Shown here piece after piece: positions 1-7,768 of a DNA stretch of 64,000 nucleotides (positions within the stretch are counted from its first letter, which is position 1; each line of letters begins with the position of its first letter). The stretch is from Nitrospiria bacterium. Its GTDB lineage: Bacteria > Nitrospirota > Nitrospiria > JACQBZ01. The notes under the pieces were generated by a model. That model saw nothing but the letters and a program-made list of their open reading frames with translations. It did not search any database and was not told the DNA's origin. Location of the stretch: positions 39,739 through 103,738 of the forward strand of contig DATKAN010000055.1 in the NCBI GenBank assembly GCA_035498035.1, in the 5' to 3' direction. The position numbers and the translations under genes are program-made.

Positions 1-1
1 A

Positions 2-568
2 GTTTGCCTTGTCGAGTTATTAACCATTCCGGCCGACACCTCCGCGATGATGCAGAAACTGACCCCGGAGCAAAGAGAAGCCGCCGTCAAGTACGGAAAA
101 AAGGGCGTTCGAATGGACGTGACGGATTTCATCAAAGAATGGTCCGTCAACAACGGCGACAAGGGTTTTGCCTTCATCGTTACGGAATTTCTGGCCCTCG
201 CCTTCGCCGCGCAGCAGGCCGCCCTGAAATCCGCAGAGTTGAATAATTTTGATATCGAGGACAATCTGGCCAAAAGCGCCGGCAAGCTGGTGTTTCGGGT
301 AACCTTGTTCGGAAGTACGGACACGTTTGCAAAGGACTACACGGCCGTCATTCAGGCGGGGGGCAAGACCTTTCCAGCCACGTATTCGGACATCCCGCCC
401 GGCGAATCGTACGGGGATGGAAAAACAAAACCGGCCTTCGTGACGGACAGCGACTTCTATTTTCCGGCGGAAGGGATTGATCCAAACTCCTTGATTACGC
501 TGATGGTACAGGATAAGGACGGAAAAGAGGTTGCAAAATTTCAGTTCGATCTGGCCAAAATTCGTTAA
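2..568 (+). CDS. Hypothetical protein, probably cut by the window edge
   Basis: I do not recognise this protein. The frame is open from base 2 to the stop at 566-568, and the first Met codons (47 and 50) have no Shine-Dalgarno sequence and no signal peptide after them, so the gene probably starts upstream of the window. The N-terminal half (to about residue 80) looks helical with an Ala-rich stretch. The C-terminal half has alternating hydrophobic and polar residues with Gly, Asp and Pro turns, suggesting a small beta-sandwich that ends in a DKDGKEVAKFQFDL segment. The next gene starts about 165 bases downstream behind its own promoter, so the two are probably separate units. Function unknown. 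Confidence 0.55.
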   Translation, partial: VCLVELLTIPADTSAMMQKLTPEQREAAVKYGKKGVRMDVTDFIKEWSVNNGDKGFAFIVTEFLALAFAAQQAALKSAELNNFDIEDNLAKSAGKLVFRVTLFGSTDTFAKDYTAVIQAGGKTFPATYSDIPPGESYGDGKTKPAFVTDSDFYFPAEGIDPNSLITLMVQDKDGKEVAKFQFDLAKIR

Positions 569-644
569 GGCGCGTCCGCTTGCGATGTTTACGGCCGAAG
601 CCATTTTTTCATAAGGGGTTCGACCCTTTCGGATGGGAACTGTA

Positions 645-673
645 TTGACAAAGAAAAAAAAATATGATAATGA
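645..673 (+). promoter_or_regulatory. Candidate sigma-70 promoter for the first triheme cytochrome
   Basis: A perfect -35 TTGACA (645-650) is followed 17 bases later by TAATGA (668-673), preceded by a TG dinucleotide in the TATGATAATG string, which gives an extended -10. It lies 61 bases before the cytochrome start at 734. The same TTGACA-N12-TATG layout recurs at 36896 and, less well, at 53141. Confidence 0.5.
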
Positions 674-733
674 TCGCTACCTGATTCCGGCAGCGGTCAC
701 AAGCCAACTTTTCCTCGGAGAAGGGAGTGGGAG

Positions 734-1114
734 ATGAAAAAGCGATGGTTGGTCGGTGGTTTCCTTTTACCGATTCTGGTTGTAGGGCTTATCCTCACTT
801 TCGATATTCCGAAGGTTTCAAAAGCCGAGTACGGTGACATTACCCTGAATCATTACGCTGAAAAAGCGGGGATGCCCCCCGTTGTTTTTCCGCACTGGTT
901 CCATCGAATCCGGTTTAAATGCAAAGTTTGCCACCCCGCGATCTTTGAAATGCGTCAGGGAGCAAACGATATCAACATGATTAAGATCATTAAGGGTGAT
1001 TTCTGCGGCAAATGCCATAACGGTCGCATCGCTTGGCCTCCCATTTACTGCGACCGGTGTCATTCCGGAAAAAGCGATATTACAATCCCAAAGGCCAGAG
1101 GGTTTATAAAATAG
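734..1114 (+). CDS. Membrane-anchored c7-type triheme cytochrome c
   Basis: A 126-residue secreted cytochrome. An N-terminal hydrophobic segment (residues 5-24) acts as signal or anchor. Three CxxCH heme motifs follow (CKVCH, CGKCH, CDRCH), with a PHWFH element just before the first that supplies the usual His ligands. This matches the c(7)-type triheme family, small electron carriers that work outside the cytoplasmic membrane. Compared with the three related cytochromes downstream it lacks the N-terminal DW..A.K.G module and is the shortest. GGAGAAGGGAGTGGGAG precedes the ATG at a suitable distance. The family assignment is secure; the partner and substrate are unknown. Confidence 0.88.
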   Translation: MKKRWLVGGFLLPILVVGLILTFDIPKVSKAEYGDITLNHYAEKAGMPPVVFPHWFHRIRFKCKVCHPAIFEMRQGANDINMIKIIKGDFCGKCHNGRIAWPPIYCDRCHSGKSDITIPKARGFIK

Positions 1115-1165
1115 GCGGGACAGCCAACCCAACCTCACCATCATCCAGAAGAGAGGGTCGCTTTC

Positions 1166-1879
1166 ATGAAGCTCCAACGTCTCCTGAAACCCGTCGTGTT
1201 GTTTTTCCTGGGCACGGCCGCCCTGTACGTCCTTATCGCCTCGTTCGGGATTAGCATACCCCGTTCGAATGCGGCCGAACCCGCCGAGAAGCCTTCCGCG
1301 CCCCCGCCCGCAGCCAAAAAGCTTCCCTGCGATCCTATTTACATCAGCGGCATAACGGGTGAATGCACCGGCACCGGCGACCCGACGAGCTTCGCGGGAG
1401 ACGCTGAAAAAGCGGGATTGGCCGAACACCCGCTCGCCCTGGAACTTTCGGACCTTCCGAAGGACCGCTACGGACTGATCGACTGGGCCACCTCGATTAA
1501 AGAAGGCAAGGTTAAACCCCGGGATTCTTTGGATCCCAATGACAAGCCCATGCCTCCCTTTGACCTGGATATCGCGATCTTCACGAAAAGTCAATTCGTG
1601 GACGATGTCATTTTCCCGCATTTCGTCCATACGCTCTGGTTGACCTGCACCAACTGTCATCCGGCCATCTTTCCGATGAATGCGAAAGAGGCCAACAAGA
1701 TGCAGACGATGCCCAAGATTGCCGCGGGAGAATTCTGCGGGCGCTGTCACAATCGGATCGCTTTTCCTTTGAGCGATTGCCAGCGGTGTCATGTCAAACC
1801 CAAAGACACCCCGCCGGTGGATCCGATGCTCGAAAAGTTTCGCGCGGGCGAGAACCCGTTTCGGCAGGCTTCGCCCTAG
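1166..1879 (+). CDS. Secreted c7-type triheme cytochrome c with N-terminal module
   Basis: A 237-residue triheme cytochrome. Residues 5-30 form a signal peptide or membrane anchor, followed by an Ala/Pro-rich spacer. A conserved block carries LIDWATSIKEGKVKPRDSLDP, and the triheme domain sits at the C-terminal end (CTNCH, CGRCH, CQRCH) with FPHFVH ahead of heme 1. The spacer also holds two lone Cys residues (PCDP and GECTG) that might pair in the oxidising periplasm. It lies 51 bases after the first cytochrome with an AGAGAGGG ribosome site, so the two are probably co-transcribed. Likely a periplasmic electron carrier; partners are not known. Confidence 0.85.
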   Translation: MKLQRLLKPVVLFFLGTAALYVLIASFGISIPRSNAAEPAEKPSAPPPAAKKLPCDPIYISGITGECTGTGDPTSFAGDAEKAGLAEHPLALELSDLPKDRYGLIDWATSIKEGKVKPRDSLDPNDKPMPPFDLDIAIFTKSQFVDDVIFPHFVHTLWLTCTNCHPAIFPMNAKEANKMQTMPKIAAGEFCGRCHNRIAFPLSDCQRCHVKPKDTPPVDPMLEKFRAGENPFRQASP

Positions 1880-2095
1880 CTAAAATACGGCCGTATTAAC
1901 CGCTCCGGTCCCGGCGTATCGACGGAGTTGTCGCCGTTCCCCTGAAGACATTTCCTGAGGGAAAGCCCGGTCAGGTATTCTACCGCCGGTCGTTCCGATC
2001 AGGTCACCGTCCATGAGACCTTGTGCCTGTCTGACCGTTGCCCGACCATCGGCGCTGTAAGGCCCGTTTCCCGTTCTACCGGCGCCGCGCGGCGA
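1880..2095. other. Intergenic region before the cupredoxin promoter
   Basis: I see no gene here on either strand. It opens with a 14-base perfect palindrome AATACGGCCGTATT (1884-1897) a few bases after the cytochrome stop. That could be a weak terminator stem or an operator, but no run of T follows it. The rest shows no riboswitch or tRNA-like fold that I recognise. Confidence 0.3.
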
Positions 2096-2124
2096 TTGAC
2101 AAGACAAAATCCGTTCGATATACT
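2096..2124 (+). promoter_or_regulatory. Near-consensus sigma-70 promoter of the cupredoxin gene
   Basis: TTGACA (2096-2101), a 17-base spacer and TATACT (2119-2124) give one of the two best promoters in the window. A second AT-rich TATAAT follows at about 2128. The promoter lies 35 bases before the cupredoxin start and could also drive the downstream cytochrome and propeller genes. Confidence 0.7.
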
Positions 2125-2159
2125 TTTTATAATATCTCGTTTTAGAAGGAGTTCGGCTC

Positions 2160-2519
2160 ATGAAAAAGGTTTTTGGGGCCATCCTTGCCCTGCAGGCCGT
2201 CTTGACCTTTTTGCCGCTTGCGTCCGCCACGGGAGAAGAAGGAACCGTGTACGAGGTGACGGTCATCCGAAACACCTTTAAACTCAATCCGCAAAACCTC
2301 ACGATCAAGGTCGGGGACACCGTCAAGTGGACGAATACCGATGAGCGCAAACATAACCTGGCCAGCATACCGGGGTCCGGTCCGGGCGACGAACTGGAGA
2401 TCTTCGCGGTCATGGAACCGGGTGCGGTCTATTCTCATACGTTTAAAGTTCCCGGTGAGTATCCTTATTTCTGTTTCATCCACAATCAAATGACCGGAAA
2501 GATCACGGTCGAAAAATAG
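2160..2519 (+). CDS. Secreted cupredoxin (plastocyanin/azurin-like type 1 copper protein)
   Basis: A 119-residue blue copper protein with a cleavable signal peptide ending near ASATG (about residue 22). The mature part is a plastocyanin-type fold with the typical NLTIKVGDTVKWTN strand. Type 1 copper ligands are visible as His in RKHNL and Cys-x2-His-x2-Met in YFCFIHNQM, with the PGEYPYFC lead-in usual for this family. AGAAGGAG precedes the ATG. Cupredoxins are mobile one-electron carriers, and this one sits between c7-type cytochromes under its own strong promoter, which points to a shared redox chain in the periplasm. The copper site is seen; the partners are inferred. Confidence 0.88.
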   Translation: MKKVFGAILALQAVLTFLPLASATGEEGTVYEVTVIRNTFKLNPQNLTIKVGDTVKWTNTDERKHNLASIPGSGPGDELEIFAVMEPGAVYSHTFKVPGEYPYFCFIHNQMTGKITVEK

Positions 2520-2534
2520 GTACGGCTACCTGCG

Positions 2535-3197
2535 ATGAGGCGCGTGAGTAGGGGTGGACGGATCGGGGCCATTTGCGCGGGCCTCATGCTCGTCATCCTT
2601 TATTCCTACGGGCAAAACCGGATCGAGGCCCAGACGACACAGGATCAACCTGCAACCGCTCCGGCTCAAGCCCCGGTCGTAACCCCCGCCCCGATCGAGA
2701 CCCCGCCCGCCCAAACTCCGCCGGCCGCCCCCCCTCCATCGCCCGTCGTAACCCCGGCGCCGACCGAACCTCAACCCTCCCAGCCTCCCCCGCCCGTCCA
2801 AACTCCACCGGCCGCCGAAGAGGAAGAACATCCCTTGGCCTTTGATTATCTGCCCAAGACCAAGATGGGCTACGTTGACTGGGTCGCCGCAATCAAACAA
2901 GGCGTGATCCATCCAAGAGACTCCTTGGATCCGAATGCGGTCACGATGAAGGCACTCGACTTTAATATTATTTTTAAGGTCAATGTCAGCGGCCTTCCCG
3001 ATGTGGTGTATCCCCATTATCCTCATACGTTATGGCTTGACTGTCGGAACTGCCATCCCGGCATATTTTTGATGCGGGCTGGCGCCAATCCCGTCACGAT
3101 GGAGAAAATACTAAAGGGGGAGTACTGCGGTCGCTGTCATGGGATTGTCGCTTTTCCAATCTCGGACTGCTTTCGTTGCCATTCAAGACCCAAATAA
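2535..3197 (+). CDS. Triheme c7-type cytochrome c with long Pro/Ala linker
   Basis: A 220-residue protein. A signal peptide or anchor (residues 8-24) is followed by a linker of about 60 residues made almost only of Pro, Ala, Thr, Val and Gln, containing two imperfect copies of a VVTPAP...QTPPAA unit. Next comes the conserved module (YVDWVAAIKQGVIHPRDSLDP) and a triheme domain with CRNCH, CGRCH and CFRCH. The linker could hold the heme domain away from the membrane or let it cross the cell wall. It starts 15 bases after the cupredoxin stop, so the two are probably one unit. Closest relatives in the window are the cytochromes at 1166 and 4469. Confidence 0.85.
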   Translation: MRRVSRGGRIGAICAGLMLVILYSYGQNRIEAQTTQDQPATAPAQAPVVTPAPIETPPAQTPPAAPPPSPVVTPAPTEPQPSQPPPPVQTPPAAEEEEHPLAFDYLPKTKMGYVDWVAAIKQGVIHPRDSLDPNAVTMKALDFNIIFKVNVSGLPDVVYPHYPHTLWLDCRNCHPGIFLMRAGANPVTMEKILKGEYCGRCHGIVAFPISDCFRCHSRPK

Positions 3198-3255
3198 TCA
3201 CACAGCATCTTTCTTTTCCGATGGGGATCCTTCAAGCGGAGACCGTGGTTTTCCT

Positions 3256-4512
3256 ATGACAAAGTTGATCCGGATCGAAAGCCCGGGGACTACCCTCCGG
3301 ACAACCTGCATCGTGTTCTTGGTGATGGTTTCCTGCTGGGCCGTTCCGGACCCGGTCGCCGCTTTGGATCTGGCCTCGGCGACCGGGTCGGAGTGGCTTC
3401 CGTTCGGACAACCGGTGAAGGCCTACCCGTCCACGTTTACATACGTGGACGCCTCAAGACATGCCCTGAATCCCGCCCTGGTTTTTTCCGACGCCGTGCC
3501 GATGCTGGGATGGATCGAGCTCGATGTTCACGGGATCTCCCAGGTCTATTCCGGCCGTTGGGACCGTTCCGGATGGACCACGGACCGGAGGGCGCAGAAC
3601 ATGGATGGAACCCATCGGGCCTTTGATCTGACGATGGGCTCGGACGGTAAAATCCCTTATCTGGCTTGGGTCGAACTGAACGCCAAAAGCATTCCCCAAC
3701 TCTACGTTAAACATCGGTCGGGAGGTCGTTGGATCGTCGATGAAGGAAGTTTAAACCTCGACCCCTCCCAAGGCGCGGCCAACCCGGCGCTCTCGACCGG
3801 GGGGCCTGTTCCATACCTGGCCTGGTGCGAGTACAGCCCCCAAAGAGTGTTTCAACTGCATGTCAAGCAACGTTCGGCCGACGGCTGGCATCCGGATGGA
3901 CCCGGCAGCTTAAACATCTCCTCGGCCCGGGATGCGATCAAACCCGCGATGGCTCTTCAGGGATCGGTCCTTTATCTGACCTGGACAGAATTGTCGGACG
4001 AAAATTATTACAATGTTTATGTCAAGCGATGGGACGGCTCGAAGTGGGATTTATTAGGCCAGAGTCTTAATATGGATCCGGGGCATCAGGCCCTGAATCC
4101 GTCGATCGCGGTTCTCGGCGATACGCCCTATGTCGCCTGGATCGAGACGGATGGAAACGGGATATTTCAGCTTCACGTCAAGCGCTGGGATCAGGGCCGG
4201 TGGATCGTCGATGGAAAAAACCTCAATATGGACCCCGGGCGCCATGCCATGAGTCCTTCCCTGGTCCAATCCGGCCCCACGGTTTACCTGGCCTGGATGG
4301 AATACGACGCGAAAGGAATTTCCCAGCTTCATGTCAAACATCGGAGCGGCCCTCGGTGGGAATCGGACGACCAAAGGCTGAATGCCATCCCGCCCACGGC
4401 CTCATCCGCTCCGTCGTTGGCCGCATGGAACGGGGCGATCTATATCGCATGGAAAGAGGTTTATCCGAATGGGCTGGCTCAAATCCTCGTCAAGCATCTT
4501 GCGTCCCGATAA
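3256..4512 (+). CDS. Secreted seven-repeat beta-propeller-like protein
   Basis: A 418-residue exported protein. I chose the ATG at 3256 because a signal peptide follows (hydrophobic core TTCIVFLVMVSCWAV, cleavage near VAALDL); a more upstream ATG would overlap the cytochrome and lack a signal. The mature part is seven repeats of about 50 residues with the pattern NP-hydrophobic strand-PYLAWxE-xxxxxxFQLHVKRW-xxxRW-xxxxLNMD. Seven such repeats suggest a seven-bladed propeller. No heme motif or catalytic motif is visible. Propellers of this kind usually bind partners, so it may be a docking protein for the flanking cytochromes. That role is inference from position only. Confidence 0.75.
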   Translation: MTKLIRIESPGTTLRTTCIVFLVMVSCWAVPDPVAALDLASATGSEWLPFGQPVKAYPSTFTYVDASRHALNPALVFSDAVPMLGWIELDVHGISQVYSGRWDRSGWTTDRRAQNMDGTHRAFDLTMGSDGKIPYLAWVELNAKSIPQLYVKHRSGGRWIVDEGSLNLDPSQGAANPALSTGGPVPYLAWCEYSPQRVFQLHVKQRSADGWHPDGPGSLNISSARDAIKPAMALQGSVLYLTWTELSDENYYNVYVKRWDGSKWDLLGQSLNMDPGHQALNPSIAVLGDTPYVAWIETDGNGIFQLHVKRWDQGRWIVDGKNLNMDPGRHAMSPSLVQSGPTVYLAWMEYDAKGISQLHVKHRSGPRWESDDQRLNAIPPTASSAPSLAAWNGAIYIAWKEVYPNGLAQILVKHLASR

Positions 4513-4996
4513 ACGTTGGCTGGTTCTCGCCTCGCTGCTGCCCTGGCTTCTATCCGGCTGCGTGCAACCCAAACTGACCAAGGCCGAGATCGTTCAAAAA
4601 TCCGGACTGGATGCCCAGGGACATCCGGTCGCCTTCAGCGTGCTTCCGAAAACACAGGTGGGAGGCGTCGATTGGGTAGCCGCGCTTAAAGAAGGAATCC
4701 TGAAACCCAGAGGATCCCTCGATCCGACCGGTCCGCCGGAGAGCCCGCCATTAAACCTGGATATCGTGTTTAACATCGGCGACGCCTATCCCGTACCCAA
4801 CGTCGTCTTCCCGCATACGCCGCACACGATGTGGCTCAGCTGCAATAACTGCCATCCTTCCATCTTCATCATGAAACAAGGAGCGAACCCTGTCAGCATG
4901 GACCGGATAATAAAGGGAGAGTACTGCGGCCGGTGCCACGGGGTGGTGGCCTTTCCGTTCGTGGACTGTCTGCGCTGTCATTCACGTCCGAAATAA
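4469..4996 (+). CDS. Triheme c7-type cytochrome c lipoprotein
   Basis: A 175-residue cytochrome. The ATG at 4469 is preceded by AAGAGG at good spacing and starts a lipoprotein signal peptide with lipobox LLSGC, so the mature protein should be lipid-anchored. It carries the shared module (VDWVAALKEGILKPRGSLDP) and a triheme domain with CNNCH, CGRCH and CLRCH ending in HSRPK, closely resembling the cytochrome at 2535. The start overlaps the end of the propeller gene by 44 bases, indicating translational coupling. It is the only cytochrome of the group with a lipobox, so it could sit at the outer membrane. No terminator is evident in the 36 bases before the opposing gene. Confidence 0.85.
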   Translation: MGWLKSSSSILRPDKRWLVLASLLPWLLSGCVQPKLTKAEIVQKSGLDAQGHPVAFSVLPKTQVGGVDWVAALKEGILKPRGSLDPTGPPESPPLNLDIVFNIGDAYPVPNVVFPHTPHTMWLSCNNCHPSIFIMKQGANPVSMDRIIKGEYCGRCHGVVAFPFVDCLRCHSRPK

Positions 4997-5032
4997 TGAT
5001 CCATCGGCCGGAATACAAACGGAGGGCCTGAA

Positions 5033-6073
5033 TCAACCGGAAACCGAAAACGTGATGGGGTAAGATACCGTGACGTCCCCGGCGGGAACCGGGGGGAATT
5101 TCCATTGCAGTACCCGTTTGACCAGTTCTTCCTCGAATAGCGGGCTCTTCACCGAACTGGACACCACATGGCAGTCGCTCACATCCCCGCTGGCGGCAAT
5201 GATGAACTCAACCGTCACCGTGCCCCGGAGTGTCGGATTTTCCCGTAGGGCCCTATTGTAAAGGAAGCTGATTCCGCCTTTGTAGGAATCCACCACCTGC
5301 GCGATCGACTCATAGTCTCGGGGACTTTTCCCCTCTTCAAATCCCTTGATCTGAAACGGACTATCCACCTTCGTGGTCTTGCGCTCGGCCAGGGACGATG
5401 AGCCCAGGTCCGGCTGTAGATTCCCGATCATCTGATTGATCCCGCCGCTCCCGTTAAGAGCGGAATGGGTCCCGGGTCCATCCGATTCCTTGATCGATTT
5501 TTCCAGCTTGGACACGATATCATCAATCCCCTGACTCGCCGTGGGCATGGGTTGAGGGGTCCCGCCGGCCGTCGTCTTGGGTGCCTCGTTAAGGCCTTTG
5601 ATCTCGGTGAAAACTTTTTTCAGTTTCTGATCCGGGACGCTGCCCCCCTTGGCATCGGACTGCTTTAAAAGCTTAAGAAGCCCGCTGTTCATGGCCACTT
5701 CCATGTTCTTCTTTCGCTGAGCCTCTTGTTGGGCCCGTATTTCTTCGGGGGTGGGCCCTTCCTGTTTGGCCACTTCCGGAGCCGGCTTTCGGGGCTGTTC
5801 CGATTTGGGCTCCGCTTTTTTTTCTTCCGTGGGTTTCTGCTCGACCTTGGGCTCCTCCTTCTTGGCCTTCGGGACAGGAACCGGCGCGGGTTTCGAGGCC
5901 TCAACGATCAGGCGGGCGATCCGAGGATCGATGCGGGTATAGTCCGAGCGCGATGGCGTTTTGACGGTGAGGAGGTTGAACGCGAGGGCGGCCACACCAT
6001 AGAGCAGGACGCAGGTCCAGGCGATCCGTTTAAAGTTTTGGTCGCTGTCCTGACCTCCCCAAATCGAAATCAT
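5033..6073 (-). CDS. TonB/AgmX-type energy transducer of an ExbB/ExbD motor
   Basis: A 346-residue protein with one N-terminal membrane segment (about residues 18-36), then a long Lys/Glu/Pro-rich stretch (about residues 60-120) typical of TonB/TolA-like proteins that span the periplasm. A C-terminal globular domain (about residues 250-346) contains GTVTVEFIIAASGDV and VLQWKFPPVP, which match the TonB C-terminal / AgmX-PglI class. It is last in a run of motor genes and its ATG overlaps the stop of the ExbD gene before it by 4 bases. It probably transmits proton-motive work from the motor to periplasmic or outer-membrane TPR partners. Confidence 0.75.
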   Translation of the reverse strand: MISIWGGQDSDQNFKRIAWTCVLLYGVAALAFNLLTVKTPSRSDYTRIDPRIARLIVEASKPAPVPVPKAKKEEPKVEQKPTEEKKAEPKSEQPRKPAPEVAKQEGPTPEEIRAQQEAQRKKNMEVAMNSGLLKLLKQSDAKGGSVPDQKLKKVFTEIKGLNEAPKTTAGGTPQPMPTASQGIDDIVSKLEKSIKESDGPGTHSALNGSGGINQMIGNLQPDLGSSSLAERKTTKVDSPFQIKGFEEGKSPRDYESIAQVVDSYKGGISFLYNRALRENPTLRGTVTVEFIIAASGDVSDCHVVSSSVKSPLFEEELVKRVLQWKFPPVPAGDVTVSYPITFSVSG

Positions 6074-6591
6074 CCGGCGGACTCTTTCTGAATCACGGCG
6101 AGATCGATCTGCCCGAACTCGGCCTGACTGCAGGTGTACATCACCTTTTCCAGCAATCGAAACGGAATATTCTTATCGCCCAGGATCGTGACACGACCCT
6201 CAAAGGGTTTTCCGGCGCTGATGTTCGAAAAATATTTCCCCCTCTCGGCCGCGTAGTCCATCTCTTTTTTGAGGGCCGGAATCAAAAGATCACTTTCCTT
6301 CAAGACCTGACCGATCTCGGCCACCTTTGTCCCATCCACAAGAATGTCGGATCGGGTGATCATAACGGTCAGGGTCGTCTGGGGCGTGAGCTGGGCCAGG
6401 GATTCCGGCAGCTTCATATGCTCCGCGGCCGGGATGGCCGAGGCCTCACCCGAAAAGTTATAGAGAAGAAAAAGCACCAGGTTTGTGAACAGGTCCACAA
6501 GGGACGTGAGGGTTAAAACCGTGGAGACCGTCGTGGCTCCCTTCCGGCGTTCCGAGAATCGAGACCGGGCCCGCATATGACTTTTTCTCAT
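6070..6591 (-). CDS. ExbD/TolR-family protein (second copy)
   Basis: A 173-residue ExbD-like motor subunit. The N-terminal cytoplasmic tail is basic, the single membrane helix (about residues 25-46) contains TSLVDLFTNLVLFLL, and the periplasmic domain follows. The Asp in SLVD occupies the position of the proton-carrying Asp of ExbD/TolR. The periplasmic domain includes TLTVMITRSDILVDG and ends near FGQIDLAVI, as in the family. Its ATG overlaps the stop of the previous ExbD by 4 bases (ATGA). It probably forms the moving part of the motor with the ExbB at 7060 and the Asp-less ExbD at 6588. Confidence 0.8.
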   Translation of the reverse strand: MRKSHMRARSRFSERRKGATTVSTVLTLTSLVDLFTNLVLFLLYNFSGEASAIPAAEHMKLPESLAQLTPQTTLTVMITRSDILVDGTKVAEIGQVLKESDLLIPALKKEMDYAAERGKYFSNISAGKPFEGRVTILGDKNIPFRLLEKVMYTCSQAEFGQIDLAVIQKESAG

Positions 6592-7088
6592 TGGATCTCC
6601 CCCAGTGAGATATTCGGAAACAACGAATAACTGGTTTTCCGGCCTTCGGTGACCACAAAGGCGACTCTCGTCGCGTCCATCACCTTAACCAGTTCGTCAT
6701 ACGCAATATCCGGCTTGCTGAGGATGATCGCGTTGTCCACCGTCGGAAACCGGGCTTTGATCTGCTGGAGCACGGTCGAGAGCGTTTGCAGGTCCTGCCC
6801 CTGTGAGGTCGGCTGGACGAAGCTGATGATCTTATTCCCGTTGGCCACCACCAGCCCTTTTTCAGTGATCGAAATCGTCAGGACGAGCGGTTCGTCGGGG
6901 GAAGGCAACTGGCTCATCAATTCGGCCGATGCCGGAGGCGGAAGATAGATCTCCAGAACCGCCAGGCGGGTGAAGACTGCCGTGATGAGGAGAAACGGGG
7001 CCAGAACCACCAGCAGATTCATGTACGGGGTCAGATCGATTTCGGTGGATTCCATCCGCCTAACTCGTCTTCGGGACCGCGGCAACAT
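6588..7088 (-). CDS. ExbD/TolR-family protein lacking the conserved Asp
   Basis: A 166-residue ExbD-like protein. I chose the ATG at 7088 because AAGGAGT lies just upstream; this start overlaps the ExbB gene by 29 bases. After a basic tail the helix begins MESTEIDLTPYMNLLVVL. The TP-hydrophobic pattern of ExbD/TolR is present, but the residue that is normally Asp (TPLVD in E. coli-type proteins) is Asn here (codon AAT). The periplasmic domain is otherwise typical, with an EPLVLTISITEKGLVV strand. It may be a structural subunit that does not carry protons, paired with the intact ExbD next door. Function in the motor is inferred from family and context. Confidence 0.8.
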   Translation of the reverse strand: MLPRSRRRVRRMESTEIDLTPYMNLLVVLAPFLLITAVFTRLAVLEIYLPPPASAELMSQLPSPDEPLVLTISITEKGLVVANGNKIISFVQPTSQGQDLQTLSTVLQQIKARFPTVDNAIILSKPDIAYDELVKVMDATRVAFVVTEGRKTSYSLFPNISLGEIQ

Positions 7089-7752
7089 GTCCTTGACTCC
7101 TTTCCAGGCTCGCGCCCGTTGGCTGGCGATTCGCGAAAAAGTTGACCAGCTTCGTCGAATATTGGTCCAGGGAATCGACAATCTTTGTGGTTCTGGACTG
7201 AAGAAACGCGTAGAACAGAATCAAGGGAACGGCGACCATCAACCCGAAGGCCGTCATATTGAGGGCGACCGAGATACCGCGGGCCAGGAGCACCGCCTTT
7301 TGGGACGGGTCGGCGGCGGAGACGGCCGAAAAGGCCTCGATCACGCCGATGATCGTCCCCAGCAGTCCCAACAACGTGGCCACATTGGCCAGGATCGGAA
7401 GGTAGGGCGTCCGTCGCTCCAGGGGGGGAAGGACTTCCAGCATCGTCTCTTCCATCGATCGCTGGATGGGTTCCCGCGCGCCCGTGGGCTTGGCCGCCTT
7501 AAGGCCCGCCGCGAGCACGCGATAAATCGGACGCGTACTCGATTGGCAGAGCTTGATGGCCTCATCAATCCGCTGATCCGCCAGGGCGGACCGCACCTTC
7601 TGCCAAAGGGAGTCCGCATTGGCCGAGGCCCGGGTGATGTAGAGCATCCGTTCGATGACTATGGCCGTTCCAAGCGCGGCAACGAAGAGAACGGGGTACA
7701 TGAAAAACCCGCCCTCGATAAAAAAATTCCCGATCACATTTAAAATTTCCAT
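7060..7752 (-). CDS. ExbB/TolQ/MotA-family proton channel protein
   Basis: A 230-residue inner-membrane protein. The ATG at 7752 follows AAGGAGA and begins MEILNVIGNFFIEGGFFMYP, a usual ExbB/TolQ start. Three membrane segments are visible: about residues 15-35, one around PILANVATLLGLLGTIIGVI, and one around ALNMTAFGLMVAVPLILFYAF, the last two being the conserved MotA/TolQ/ExbB domain with its Thr-rich and Gly-rich helices. It forms the stator channel around ExbD dimers and uses the proton gradient. It is followed by two exbD-like genes and a TonB/AgmX-like gene, all in overlapping order. Confidence 0.85.
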   Translation of the reverse strand: MEILNVIGNFFIEGGFFMYPVLFVAALGTAIVIERMLYITRASANADSLWQKVRSALADQRIDEAIKLCQSSTRPIYRVLAAGLKAAKPTGAREPIQRSMEETMLEVLPPLERRTPYLPILANVATLLGLLGTIIGVIEAFSAVSAADPSQKAVLLARGISVALNMTAFGLMVAVPLILFYAFLQSRTTKIVDSLDQYSTKLVNFFANRQPTGASLERSQGHVAAVPKTS

Positions 7753-7768
7753 TGGGTCTCCTTTCCGT

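Noticed and set aside
600..635. Possible terminator AAGGGGTTCGACCCTTT after the first gene
   Set aside because: The stem is short and no T run follows it on either usable side.
2690..2820. Pro-codon-rich stretch that looks like a tandem DNA repeat
   Set aside because: The copies are imperfect and explained by the protein linker composition (VVTPAP and QTPPAA units), so I do not list a separate DNA repeat.
3139..3255. Upstream ATG extending the propeller gene into the cytochrome
   Set aside because: It would overlap the heme-binding end of the cytochrome and bury the signal peptide in the middle. The start at 3256 places the signal first.
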